Origin: Parachlorella kessleri
Lineage: Eukaryota; Chlorophyta; Trebouxiophyceae; Chlorellales; Chlorellaceae
Assembly (NCBI GenBank): GCA_001598975.1
Contig: BBXU01001194.1
Location: forward strand, 1 to 47,473
Direction: 5' to 3'
DNA: 47,473 bases
Shown: one piece after another, positions 11,138 through 22,806 of the stretch
Numbering within the stretch: the stretch's first letter is position 1
Layout: each line of letters begins with the position of its first letter
Translations under genes and position numbers: made by a program
Notes under the pieces: model-generated
What the model was told of the DNA's origin: nothing
The model's database searches: none
What the model saw: only the letters and a program-made list of their open reading frames with translations

Positions 11138-11999
11138 GACTTCGCAGTTGGGTCTGTAACGGCCTGAGCGCAATCTGTCCTAGGTCAAGGGTGAATAAGT
11201 GCAGATACAGGCGCACGGCAGCAGAGCTGGATATATTAAGTAAATCGCGCAGTATCGATTGAATTGCAAACTAAGCGGTATTGTCATCAAATCGCTCCTA
11301 AAGATCCAAGTAACACCCGCTGGATGAGGTAAGCCCAGGGGCGCCTGATCGATCACCGAAGTGATGTGGCACGCTGGAAGCCAGGGTGGCATCACAGCAC
11401 CAATAGGGGGCTGTGGGCTCTGTATAGCAGAATGCCGCCTGCACTCCCTGGATTAAGTGCCAAGCACACCAGTTGATCTAAGTTTCAAGGGGATTTGCAC
11501 CAACCACGCTCAACCGTCACAGACTGCAGTACCTCAGGCTATATACATCACATGTATCATCCTGTTTTCCGCTCGCTCACCACAGATATGACCTGCCAGG
11601 CTGACATCCATCTCATAAACACTCAACGCGAAGGCAAGCATGACCAGTCTGACACCCTCAAATGCTTGCCAACAAGGTAGCCATACCAGGACAGCACTGT
11701 TCCGTCCATTAACTCCAGGATGACCCTGAAATAGCATCCATCACAGACAGGCGTATGTAGCGCCTTGGTAGTAGTAGATATCCCGGAAGTCAATTTCCCA
11801 ATTCACACTAGCTGCCAAGGCGAGAGATGCATACAAGGTAAGTGACATACCGGTTTCATACATCAGCCTGCATCCTTGCAGCCGCTACCAGCCGTGGGCC
11901 GGACCCGCCATCCCTGGGCCCATGCCACAAGACAGCATGACAGGAAAAAGCCGGCCAACTGCCAACAGGTGAGCTGCTAAACGAGGCATCCACCATGCC

Positions 12000-14482
12000 T
12001 CAGTACCGGCCAGTGAGATTTGCCCACCAGGCCTTGGCCAGTGCAGGCAGGAAGAGCTTGGCAGCCGTGGAACCACTTAACGCGGGGCCAAATGCCTGGT
12101 TCCAGCTGGGCCGCTGCTGGACCCGCTTGTAGTAAGAGTTGACTGTGGGGCGGGGCTCAATGAACCTGCAAGTGCACAGACATGCATGCAGCACCCTTCA
12201 GCCCAGGGATGCGCAGCGCTGCTACACCAGGAGCTGGCAAGGAGCAACATGCACAGCTTACCACCACCTCACTTCTCCTGCTGCTTCCTTATCTCATGGC
12301 CCTCATCTCACTGTGAAAACCGCGACCAAAACTGCAGTGGCCTTAGCTCGGTCTCAGGTAGAGACCTTCTAGATCAGATCTCAGGCAAGACACAGAGCAC
12401 AACTGCATCCAGCCCTGTCATTCCGTTTCGCCCGTAACTCCTCTCTATTCGCATTTGCCTGCCCCGTTTTCCAAAAGGGGTGTATCCCTGCTGCATGCCT
12501 CACATGTACCGTCGCCCACCCCCTGACCAAACCCAAAGCCCCCACGCCTCTCACTTGGCCTGCTGCTTGCCCATCTCGATGCGGAACAGCAGCACCGTGA
12601 GCAGGACATCGGCTAGGGAGTAGGCGGGCCCTGCCAGCCAGCCGTCAGCACCAGAAGCCTTCAGCCGGGACTCGGCAGTGTCCAGCAGCCCGCCCAGAGT
12701 TTTGTCGTTCTTATCTATTGCCGCCTGGTCCCCAATGGCCTTTCCCCCAGCAGCCATGGCATCAAGCTTCTCTTGGTAGAGGGGCGCGAGGTCGGGGTTC
12801 TCCTTCATGCGAGCCTGAGCATACCTACACCATGCGAAAGCAGCGCACAAGTGACGCCTGGTTACCTTCAGTACTGCTAGCTTAGTATGCAGCTCGTACG
12901 GGCAGGTGGGGGTTAGCTTGGCATCCTTTTGTCTTGCATGCCTTAGCACTACCTGCACAGAAGTACACAAAGCGGGACCTTTATGTCCAGTGACGACACT
13001 TCCTGGCAAGATTGTGTCAAGCAGTACAGGAGTGAAATATTACGCACTGGGTGAGGTATCCAAGCTTACCCCATAGCATACCAGTGCAGTGCAGCGCAGT
13101 GCAGTAAAAATTATAGGAGTTGTGTGCTATAGGTGGAGTGGGCGGCATGTGTACTACCGCCGTGAGCCCTGGTTGCTGAGCAGCCTTACAGGCTGTTGTT
13201 TTGCAGAGCCCGCAGTAGGCTGCCCACTAGCAGACCATGCCCTGCTTTGGTCGCACCTTTCCTTGAACTGGGTCAGCTTGCCCAGGATGGACTTCACTTG
13301 GTCTCCTCCATAGGCAGCAAGGAAGAGATTGCCATCCCAGGCATCCACCTGCGCAGACAACTAACACACACTTCCCGGGTAAAAGTGTGGGGTTAAGTGC
13401 TGGCAGGTTGCGGACTTGCCAGGACGCTTCTTCCCGACAGCATTAATGCGAGAATGGCAGCCGTCTTTTGACGTCTATTTCAGCATGAGAGTGTTTGCAA
13501 TAAGCGTGTGGAGGTGAAGGCATGGTGTTCTAACCCCATCAGCTGACATGCTTATGTGTAAGTCAGCACTTGAATTCTCATGTCCAGCCCCTCACAAAGC
13601 AGAAAAGCCCACCGCAGCATCCTTCCCACCATTGTACAAGAGCATGACCTTACCTCCTTTCCCCACTGCTCGATGAAGGCCCTGTCCACTTTGTCGCCGC
13701 CCAGTGGGGGACCCCCAAGGTTCTCGTCCACATACTTTGTAATCTCCAAGCTCTCCCCGATTGTCTTATCACCCACAACCAGGGTGGGGGCGGTGCCATG
13801 GGGGTTGGTACGGAGGTATGCGGGGCTAAGGGACTGGCCGTTGAACAGGTTGATGACCTGCAGCGCGGCAATGACAGATGATGAACAAAAGAGGGTTGTC
13901 GCGAATGGAATGGTCAACTGCATGGAAGGATACAAGGCGACAGCAGGGGGTGCGTAAGAAGCTCTCAAGAACTTGGATTCAAACTAGCCGAGCCAGCTTG
14001 CAACTGCCAGCCGTATCTTGAGAGTTCAGTGAAGCTGTCCAGGCACTGCTGAGACTGTGGCACAACCCTACGAGGCACAACCAGGCTGCCAAACCGCAGC
14101 CTGCTCGCCTTGGTGGTGTAAGGCACGCCCTTCTCTGCCAGCATCAGCCGAGGCTTGGCAGGGTTGTAGGCAAGGGGGTAATCATAGAGCACAGGAAGGG
14201 TAGCCTGCAAAGCAGCAGACTTGCACCATTGTGGCTACTGAAGGTTCCCTAGAGAGGAGTGGCACCCCACTCGCTACTGTGCCATCGCAACTAACACAGG
14301 CAAGTGCACAGGCAGGTAGAAGGCTACTATAACAATACTTAGCGTTGGCCAAAGTGCAAAGTTCGTTTCCTAAGGTTTTCGGTGCACGAGATTCACATGT
14401 GATGGAGCCAGGTCACGTTTGAGGCGCCCGTCCCAGGCTCTAGTGATCAGGCACCGTAAAGTAGTAAAGACGAACCTACCAT
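12000..14482 (-). CDS. Glutathione S-transferase paralog 3
   Basis: Third GST of the array and the cleanest copy. Exons: 14482-14480 (ATG only), 14204-14109, 13857-13654, 13348-13257, 12824-12555 and 12165-12000 (TGA), 276 aa. Residues 2-33 form the first beta-alpha unit (ATLPVLYDYPLAYNPAKPR). VGDKTIGESLEITKYVDE near residues 60-80 is the glutathione-binding ES motif. ARMKENPDLAPLYQEKLDAM begins the C-domain helices and FIEPRPTVNSYYKRVQQRPS opens the last exon. All exon joins keep phase and match the other two paralogs, which supports the splice model for all three. The exon-2 donor is GC (AAG|GCGAGC). Decoy exon-5 starts lie near 12952 and 13072. Tandem GST arrays usually reflect detoxification demand; the substrate cannot be read from sequence. 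Confidence 0.82.
12930..13085 (-). repeat. Two decoy copies of the GST 3 exon-5 start
   Basis: Minus-strand gcag|gtagtgctaaggcatgc (first base 12952) and gtatgctatggggtaagc (near 13072) repeat the edge of the exon starting at 12824, at about 128-bp and then 120-128-bp steps as in paralogs 1 and 2. Confidence 0.65.
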
Positions 14483-15618
14483 GACTCTGTGTCCCCGGGT
14501 CTGTACCGGAGCAAGCAGCCCTTGATCGTTGGTGGATAAGTGCAACTCGCAGCGGAAGTAAAGCTGATATCCAGTCGTTATTAGCAGTAGCAATCAAGTT
14601 ACATTGAAAATGGGTGGATTCGATTGGCTTCTATTCCTCAAGCCAGCTGCTGGGTGAAGTGAGCCCCCGCCCCCGCCCAATTTGTCAAGGATGACGCGGC
14701 AAGAGCATTTTGGCTGGTACGCACGTGATGTTAGGGCAACAACATTGGTTCATGGCAGCTGGTTTAAGTTACCTCATAGAATGTCCCTTGCACTTCCACC
14801 AAACACGCCAGGTACACCAACAGGACTGTCCTCCAAGACATATGCATCACCAGGCTTGACAGTCACACAGAGTGCGGTCGCGCACGCACTTTAACGTCCC
14901 ATCTGAGCCTGTATGATGGCCCCTCACCATGAAAACTGACCGGGTGGCCTTCACCATCAACATAAAGAAAACAAGCCTGATGAAACCGATAACACAAGCT
15001 TGCCACTAAAACTGTCAGAATAGCACCGCACCCTTCTTCTTGTTTCATATCGTTTGTTCAATATCTTATACAATGGAGTCGGTGATAGCACCCCTCATCC
15101 CAGAGGATAGTTAACGACTTGGTTGTAGTAAGTAGCCCGCTAGCAAGCCACCAGTGTTATGGTAGCTTCCTCCGGGCACGCAGTCAGGGTTATGCAAGGC
15201 GAATGGGACAGAGCGCCCTTCATTAGCTGCACATGAGCAACCGTCTTCCAGGTAAAGCGCGGGGCACTTCCCTAAAACATGTGCAGCCTTCTGTTGGGCA
15301 CGGCAGTCGACGCTGCTTTCATGCACCCGACTTTGCAACGTGTGGCATGCTGGCAAAAGAACTAGCACAAAGCTGCTACCATCACCCTCCGTAAGGCACC
15401 CACTGCCCCTCCAGTCTTCTGAGCAGGAGAGACCCTACTGGTTCAGACCATCGATCAGGCCCCCAACCTTGCATCCGGCAAAATATTCAAAGCTGGCTAC
15501 CCTCTGTTTGCACTGCTTGTCTCATACGTAAAGCAGCATCCAAAATTGACGCCCCGCCCGCCTCGGAATTCAAACAACACAAGCGGGGTGCTGATGCAGC
15601 GCTGCTACCGGCAACCTC
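14483..15618. other. Spacer between GST 3 and the FLU-like gene
   Basis: No gene is recognised. It should contain the 5' UTR and promoter of the right-hand GST gene and the 3' UTR of the FLU-like gene. A minus-strand TGTAA at 14599-14603 would end that 3' UTR at about 1 kb. Confidence 0.4.
14599..14603 (-). terminator. TGTAA poly(A) signal candidate for the FLU-like gene
   Basis: The only minus-strand TGTAA I found between the FLU-like stop at 15619 and the GST 3 start. It would lie close to the GST 3 promoter. Confidence 0.3.
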
Positions 15619-18209
15619 CTATAGAGGCGAGCCACCCTCCATGCGGCTGATGTACTTGTCGTAGTAGGCTGCTGCTGCCTCAAACTCCCCCAAGTCCGTG
15701 TAGATATCCGCAATGGTGCCGTAGGCATCGGCATCACCCACAAAGTCACCCATCTCCCGGCTGATGTCCAGCACCCTTTCAAGATGCTTGATTGCCTGCA
15801 AGGGGGAGCATCAAGGCCCATGGGTGACTGATAGATCTGTCATGCATCACCCACAAAGTCGCCATCTCCCGGCTGATATCAAGCACCCGCTCAAGGTGCT
15901 CATGGCCTGCAAGGGGGAGCAACAAGGCCCATGGGTGATTAAGAGGCTGTGGTGTACCAGCAACTAAGCTGCCCGTGAGCTGCCTGACAGCAAGCGCTTG
16001 CTAAATGTCCTTCATGGGCATTTGCACTAGGCTGCAGCAAAGCTGTAAGGGGCGAGCAGTTAGTGACGCGCCAGTGCATGCTGGTCCGCCCACTGGGTGT
16101 TAAGGCCACAGGGCTGAGCGGTGTATGAGCACTGTCTGCCATTTGTACGAGACCAACCTAACCTCCACCTCACACCCATGTTCGGGCTCTCGGTCTACTT
16201 AACAACAACTCGAGCAGGGGGGTTGACGTCTCGCCCGACACTACCGGCCCTGCCTGCCACACGATGCCGTCAGCTTTCCGGGAACCACCTCTTACTTTGA
16301 AGACAAGGGTGACGCCCAACTCCGAACCGGTGTGCTCACCTGCCGCAGCTGGCCCTGCATCCTGCAGGAGGCCGCCAGTCCTCGCACCGCCCGCCGCTCC
16401 TTGACCCTGTCCCCCAGAGACTTGGCCAGCATGAGCGCCTTCTCAAAGCGCACCATGGCGCTGCCGCCGTTGCTGTCCTTGAGGAAACGCTTGCCCTCCT
16501 TCAGAGCCTGCAGGGGCGGTGGCAGCACAGCCCTTGTGAGTTTTGCCGTCCATGCAAGCGGGGCTGGCACAGCAAGTGCACTGCGGCTCGAGTGTCAGGC
16601 TGACAGGCCGTGTGTGCAATATCACAAGAAGGTGTATAGGCGGAGCAGGGCAACGGCTGGCTCGGATTGCGGGCAGCTTGATGTGGTGGGAAGCATCACT
16701 GACAGGAAAGCAGTGACATTAGACTGGACTCAATTGCTGAGCGGATCTGTTGCTACATGTGTTCCCGGTGGCACCTGGGCGAGTACCAACTGACAGCAGG
16801 CCCATCGCTGCTTCTCACATCAATAGCTGCCATACATCACACCTGAAGGCACTGCTTGGCCCCCGGGCTCAAGTCATCCTCCGTGTCGCTCACATAGCTG
16901 ATGACCGCAGGCAGGCTTGCCGCGCCAGCTGGCGTCGCAGGCGCCACAGCTGCCGCTGCAGCAGCAACCGGCGCCGCGGCTGGCGCCGCGGCTGGCATTG
17001 GCGGCGGTGGCAGCACCGCAGGCGCGGCCGAGGCAGCGGCCACGCTGCCGTTGCCGCCGCGGCCGGTGCTCGGCGGCGCATATGTCAGGCCAGGTGCATA
17101 GAGGGTGCCGGCACGCGCCTGCTGCCGCAGCTGCGTGTTGATGGTTCGCAGCTGCTCGTTGAGCCGCTCCAGCTCCTCCTTCCGTCGCCGCGCCGACAAG
17201 CCTGCAGACCATCAAACTGATTACTCGATACATACTCATTGCAGGAGGACCACAGACCCAAAGGAAGTTAAAGTACATTTCAGCCCATACCTGCCCCTTA
17301 CCGTTCATGATGTAAAGACCACTGTGCACTCAACCTGCGTGCTCATGAAGGCTTTGTCGCTGGCCCCTAGAGGGTTTCAATACATATCAAGTCTGCTTGG
17401 CTCACCGTCTTCCATAAACTCTCGCTTAAAGGGGAAGGTGTGTGATGTGAGACCGTCCTAGGCTAGGCAGCTGCGGCAGGGAACACCTGCCCCCGCTCCC
17501 ACCCACCACATAAACCCTTTATTACTCACCGCCCACCAGGGCTCCCGTCAGCGCGATGAACTCGGTGATGCCCACCACGTCAACACCAAAGGGCGTCGCG
17601 CACAGCATGTCGCTCTTCTGCGACCGGACCTCCTCCTCATAGGTGTTGCGGGCCCTCTGCAGCTCCTGCCGCGCCTCGGACTCATACTGCTGCCGAAGCT
17701 GGAAGAGCTGCTCCTCTTCAGCAGCCAGGGGCCCGCGTGCACCTGCAAGTAGCAGAGCAAAGGCTCAATAACTCATTCTTCCGGCGGGGCAACAGACTGG
17801 CATCACGCAGGAATGCAAGGGCTGTGCAGGGGAGGTGCATGTACATACTCAATTCTAGAGCCAGAACTTGTGCACAAAAACAGAATAATTCATTTGGGTT
17901 CCCAACAGCACTGTTGCTTACATACCAAGAAGCTGCGGTAAACCAACAGCCAACTGTCCTGGGTATTACAGCACCTGTGCTTTTCAGGAAAGGCTCCGCC
18001 GCAAGTGCTGGTGGGGATGCCAGCAATGTTAGTGCTGCTGCCCCACCCAGGAAACCAGTCAGGAGCCGGCCTGCCACATCTGACGCTGCTCTGTCCTCCC
18101 TAGTGTTAAGCTGGCGAGGCTGCGCTTGTGCGGTTTGCTGCTTGTGGCAGGTAACTGCAACGCCCCTAGCCGTGCATGCCGGCGCCTTGTAGCAGCGCAG
18201 GCTCGCCAT
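15619..18209 (-). CDS. FLP: FLU-like protein (FLP), plastid TPR regulator of chlorophyll synthesis
   Basis: FLU/FLP proteins hold back glutamyl-tRNA reductase in the dark at the plastid membrane and so limit 5-aminolevulinate synthesis. Exons: 18209-17975, 17742-17530, 17201-16843, 16507-16340 and 15795-15619, in frame, 383 aa. Order: plastid presequence with a hydrophobic run and ALAAEP (about residues 45-73), coiled coil EEEQLFQLRQQYESEARQE (85-125), hydrophobic segment VDVVGITEFIALTGALVGG (130-150), second coiled coil RRRKEELERLNEQLRTINTQ (152-180), Ala/Pro-rich linker, then TPR repeats (262-383) ending GDADAYGTIADIYTDLGE and YYDKYISRMEGG. Membrane segment, coiled coil and C-terminal TPRs are the FLU layout. 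In Chlamydomonas the homolog has two splice forms. Here the last intron carries a frameshifted decoy of the last exon's start (first base 15906), a natural place for alternative splicing. Confidence 0.78.
15846..15935 (-). repeat. Decoy copy of the FLU-like last exon start
   Basis: A direct copy of about 90 bp, 111 bp upstream (in transcript sense) of the real exon start at 15795, with the same cttgcag acceptor. It has lost one base early (gccatgagcacctt against gcaatcaagcatctt), so its use would shift the frame. Confidence 0.85.
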
Positions 18210-19001
18210 AATCCTCAAGGCGTGCTGATCAAGTGTGCCCTCGCAGGTGGGGCTAAACGAGAAGCACGGCAGCAACTGTTGGTGGAAGCTGCTGCCCGAG
18301 GAACAGTCCAACACTCTACGACAATGCCTGTTCTGAGCGTAGCATGTAACCCAAGTACGGTGCAAGTGTAAAACAGGCGATTTGACGATGTGTGGATAGT
18401 GATGGCGGGAGAGTTTGCACGCGCCCACGACAGGTCCCCAGCTGTCTAATGTGGATCATGACGGAACCCTGTCCCTAGAAGGTCCGGTATACACTTGAAA
18501 GCAGTGCTGGTCTGCAGCTGCAGCTCACACTGACTCTCAACATTGACGTGACAGGGTCCGGACCAAGGTGCGCACAACCCAACAGTACCTCGGTTCTCTC
18601 CCTACACCTGGCAGCAAAGTTCAGTTGCATTTGTGTTCAGTTGCGTTAGTGGCAGGGCAAGCCAGTTGCTGATGCTTACCAGGCCAATTCGTGGGTGGGC
18701 TGTACGCCTGGGCCCACGTCGAGCAATCAGGGTTGCCACTGTTGCCGTAAAGTACCAGAATTGACACTGGCAAAACGCTGGCAACAACAATGGTCGCATG
18801 TGTACCGCAATCTGTCCTGCAAACCCCATGTTGTCACCGGGTGTTGTCCCCGAATGAAGCGCTACCAAACGCCGTATACAGAGCAGGGTGAGGTATATTG
18901 TTGATCGAGTATCACTTGGAGGGCGTGGTCCATCCACGCTGACACCTAGACCTGCTCGCCTCGCCTGCCAGGCCAGGCCAGCCAACTCGCAACGCTTCAG
19001 T
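18210..19001. promoter_or_regulatory. Divergent promoter region, FLU-like and Tudor-like genes
   Basis: About 790 bp between two divergent start codons (18209 minus, 19002 plus). It must hold both 5' UTRs and promoters. I see no clear TATA box or known light-response element, so this is inferred from gene orientation only. Confidence 0.4.
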
Positions 19002-21940
19002 ATGGAGGGGTTCAAGAGAGGGCAGCAACAACAGCAACAGGCAGAGACACTGCCAGCTTCTTGTGCGAAGGAGGCCTTGGTAGCAGTGGACAACAGCCTG
19101 CTGTTCAAATATGTGGCCAGCCTGCCGTTTACCATCCCTGAGGAGCTCCCAGCAGGCGTTCCTGCAACCGCCCTGCCCTTACATCAGCACTTTCGGCAAG
19201 TGCAGCTGCAGTGGCTGGCAAGCCAGGGACAGCAGTCGCCGGCCGCACCAGCCGTCCCGCAGGCTGGGCCAGTGCCTGCACTGCCGCAGTTAGGGCCACT
19301 TGGTCCTACAGACGAGTGCGAACGTGACCATGGTGCCGGCCAACAGCAATCGCTGGGAGGGCAGCATGCAGAGCCATGCCGAGCTCCAGCCGCCCAGCAC
19401 AGCCTAGGTCTTGCAGCTCCACAAGTTGACAACCCAACGCTGCCAGCTACAGCAGATCCTCCAACATGGCAAACAGGACTTCCGTCATTCAGGCGGGAAG
19501 AGCATCAAGGGCGCCCCTATGAGACTGGAACTCACGACATTACCCAGCAAACCATGCAGTTGCAGCAGCAGTTCAGTAGTGGGCATCAAAACCAGCTGCC
19601 AGTCCAGACACATGCAACGGGGACAGAGCAGACAGATTCAGGCACCATGGGGCCTTGTGTGAAGCTTTTCTCCCCAAAGCAAGCTGTAGCAGGGCCAGCT
19701 AGCGGCAACCAGTTCACGGACCACCAGGAGGACGGTGTTTGTGCCTGTTGAGGATGCTGCTGATAAAGAAGCAGAGAAAAGCACAGCCAACGAACGAGGC
19801 TGCCTAGCAGCAGCGGATGTTGCGCTGGGCAATGCCATGCAGCACAGCAGCAGCATAGGTCGCCTAATGCCAGCCACACTGAGGGAGACATCACCAGCCA
19901 AGCTAGATAAGCTGGAAAAGTTTGCCTGGGCTTTGGTGGCGGAGCTGCAGGTGCGCAAAGTTGTAGATGAAGCCAGCGATGTCCTAGCATCGTCCAGCAT
20001 TGTCCGAGGATCGTCATGTTTTGTAGTTCATATATTCCCGCCTCATTGCGCTTGGCGTGGGTGATATGTCGAGGGATGACCCGTTTTCACAGCACCAACT
20101 GCAAATCCTGTGACCCAGAATGTGGTGCTGAAGGACTTACGCAGTGGTGCAATCATTTTTTTTTGCAGAGAAGGGCGGATCACATTATGCCCATGGCAGA
20201 GGTCAAAGCCTGGGCCATGTCAATGGAACCACTTCTGCAGTACAGCCCAATGAACATCCTCAAGTGAGATCTTGCTTCTTCCTACTCAAGGCTGTTGCTA
20301 GCAATGTTCATAGCCTGCCATGCATGTGTGGGGTGAGCCTCAATCACTTTTTATCCCCAGCTGAGGAACATGACAGCATATTAATGACCTGGGGTGAAGC
20401 CTCTGAGCAAGCTGCAATGCTTTGTGGAGGCCATCCTTTTACATTTTGTTTGGCACAGGTCTGTGAAGGCCGAGCTGAGCCGCAGCGGCGTCATCAAGTA
20501 CCAACAGCTGAAGGGCAGGGATGGCAAGAACTGGACAGGCATGCGCTTAGTACTGGACCCCTGTCAGGCAGTGCTGGGGCCCTCAAGCGCTCTCACCCCT
20601 GCAGGCCAAGGAGTGGCTGGGGGCAGTTGTGTGATTCAGGTAGCGGAGCAGCAGGCTCAGCAGGAGCCCTCACCGGAGCAGGCAGACCAGGGGCACAACG
20701 TTGGTGGTGAGGAGGCGGATGAAGATGAAGCCTGGCTATCCATGGTAGACCTTAAGCTGCGCCCCCAGCAAGGGCGGCAGCTGTCGCTGCCATTGCCACC
20801 CCATGTGAGCCGTGCGTCTCGATTCGTGGTCCTGGCAGAAGCAGGTACTAAGGCACAAGTGCCGGCCTCGCCCAAGGAGCGCTGCATGCAGGCGATTGGC
20901 CGTGTCCAGAGTCGGAAGTTGCTAAAGGCAGTCTCAGGAAGCATGCCACTGGAGGCAGCATTGGCAGCTGATGCTCACCCACTTCGTGATAAGCCTCTCG
21001 CAGCAAAGATATCAGCGGGGCTGCAGGTAATAGACGGCCGGGGCCGCCCTGCCCTAGGCAATGCGAACTCCCAGCAGCCCGGCTTTGTGCCAAGTGGCGC
21101 TGGCAGCAGCCGCAACAAGAGGGCTACAGTGGACACCCCTGCCGACGGGTGCAGAGAGCTTCAAAGGCCCAACAAGAAGGGCCGGCTTCTGCCTGCAAAC
21201 CATGCTGCAGCCAGCAAAAGCAGCGGGCTTGCAAGCAAGGACAGCGGTGGCAGGAATCTGCTGGCAGAGGGAGCAGCAGACCTTGACAAGGACCTCAAAC
21301 GTGCCCATGCCGCCCAGCAGCGCCGGAGCCAGCACCAGCCAACCCTGGGAAGCGGTCGCCTGGGGATGCAGACACACCTGGCAAAGCCTGCAGCTGGCTC
21401 TAGTAAGCAGCACCAGCGTTCCACGCAGCCGCCACCATGTCAGGGAAAGCAGCACCAGCAGGCGCAGAGTTTAGTGGGGCGACACATGCTTGTGTTCTGG
21501 CCAAAATACGATGCCTGGTATGAGGGCATTGTCACGAGCTCTGATGGCAGGTGGGTTCCTCTGATGTTGCAGAGCAAAAGTTGGGTGAGTTGTCAGCATG
21601 TGTCTGTTTGGACAGTCAGTATCTTCTCCTGCGACCGCATGCTGTATGCTTGTGAACAATTTCGGGGCAGTTGCGCCAGCTTGCTGCATGCATCCCGCAA
21701 AGCCCACTCAAGGCTAAAGTAATCTATAGCAGACACTTCCCCGCTTGTAAGCACGCACTTGCTCAACGCAGGGTCAAACCTTTGCTACCGTGATGCAAGG
21801 CTTGGCTCTCAAGCGGGGTGTGGCCTCAAGCTCACCCAGTGACCATGACTGCTTGCTACAGGATGCATGAGGTGGAGTACCTTGATGGCGATGTTGGAAG
21901 GATAGACATGGAAAAAGACCGCATTGTCTTTCTCCCTTAG
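19002..21940 (+). CDS. Large low-complexity protein with C-terminal Tudor-like domain
   Basis: Likely nuclear; Tudor-type domains read methylated Lys/Arg. Supported exons at the 3' end: 20169-20263, 20459-21550 and 21862-21940 (TAG), in frame. The C terminus LVGRHMLVFWPKYDAWYEG, then HEVEYLDGDVGRIDMEKDRI, matches the vGr.v.VfWp.d..WYeG...y.dGd...ld....i pattern of Tudor/Agenet-like folds. The middle is Gln/Ala/Ser-rich with a basic patch (RPNKKGR), a possible nuclear localisation signal. The N-terminal part is ATG 19002 to about 19658-19740 (Gln-rich) and then a second open segment, about 19693-20001 (DKLEKFAWALVAELQVRKVV), in a different frame. I cannot fix the join: a small intron (for example donor 19659) or an assembly frameshift is needed. 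The segment 20169-20263 (VKAWAMSMEPLLQY) looks helical. No other domain is recognised. Confidence 0.55.
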
Positions 21941-22444
21941 GGCCGGGGAGGCACCACCCTTCCCGGAAGAGTGGGCCACCCAAGGTGGCATGCTATTCAT
22001 GTGGTGTTGTTCCTTGGCCTTGTGCTACGAATAGCTTTGACTTGTCAGCACGGGTGCAGTGCAGGGTGCTGGGGGTCTCAACCTTGCGTGCACATGACGC
22101 TGCTCACAACACCAGTGCTATTAGTATGGGTGGCAGGCAATGCGGACAGGGAGTGAGAGCTGGGCTGTACTGACAGGACTGGCACACCAGGGCTATGCAA
22201 ATGCTATAAAATGCTATAAAATCCCTCCCTCCCGGCCTTAATGGTCCTGTATGCTTGTCACAATGCAGCCGGGTTTGCATGTAGAGCGAAAAGTTCCCAA
22301 CTCAACAGCCTACCTTCTCTATCAAGGCAGGAAACACTGAACAACAAGGAGAAAGCAAAATTAATATGGTAAGGCGGGCACTGGTTGAGATTTCATTCCT
22401 AGGTGTGGCAAGATTGTGACTGACCCGCAAGGGTGGTGGAAAGC

Positions 22445-22449
22445 TGTAA
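22445..22449 (+). terminator. TGTAA poly(A) signal candidate, Tudor-like gene
   Basis: TGTAA about 505 bp after the stop at 21940, facing the converging P450 signal. Confidence 0.45.
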
Positions 22450-22627
22450 GACTAGACTAAGGCGAGCACTGGCACATGGAGCCATGCGATGTAAGCAGCA
22501 CGATGTATGGACGGTACAAGGACACAACGTGGCCTGGGAGACCCCGGCCATACAGGAGCAGTACTCACACAACCCGGCATGCTAGGGCCATCTTGCTCGC
22601 ATGGTGCTTAGGGCGCGCCAGGCAGGG

Positions 22628-22632
22628 TTACA
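22628..22632 (-). terminator. TGTAA poly(A) signal candidate, P450 gene
   Basis: Minus-strand TGTAA about 175 bp after the P450 stop at 22807. Together with the plus-strand signal at 22445 the two transcripts would not overlap. Confidence 0.45.
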
Positions 22633-22806
22633 CATGCGAGGGAGGAACTCTATGGATCACACCACCATTAGAAGTACCATGGGGTGAAGAATCAGCTCAA
22701 ACCACCCCGAGCACCCACTGTTCGACCCTCCTACGGGCCTCCCGTGCACCAACACCACGCATGCGTCCATACACATAGATGGCAGCGTCAGCATTCAAAT
22801 GAGGCG

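Larger units (their letters stand above)
21941..22806. other. Convergent 3' UTR region
   Basis: Between two convergent stop codons. It holds the plus-strand TGTAA at 22445-22449 and the minus-strand TGTAA at 22628-22632. No gene is seen. Confidence 0.5.

Noticed and set aside
16874..17329. 151-codon minus-strand frame, Ala/Arg/Cys-rich
   Set aside because: It is a shifted-frame shadow of the Ala/Pro-rich linker of the FLU-like protein.
20355..20440. Exon starting after ccccag at 20360, or a segment reading SKLQCF near 20400
   Set aside because: The first meets a stop within eight codons. The second has no acceptor, whereas direct joining of 20263 to 20459 keeps phase.
20394..20560. TFIIS-N/LEDGF-type domain in the Tudor-like protein
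   Set aside because: The resemblance depended on including SKLQCF, which is most likely intronic. Without it the match is too weak.
21054..21455. 133-codon minus-strand frame
   Set aside because: Antisense shadow of the low-complexity middle exon of the Tudor-like gene, with no independent support.
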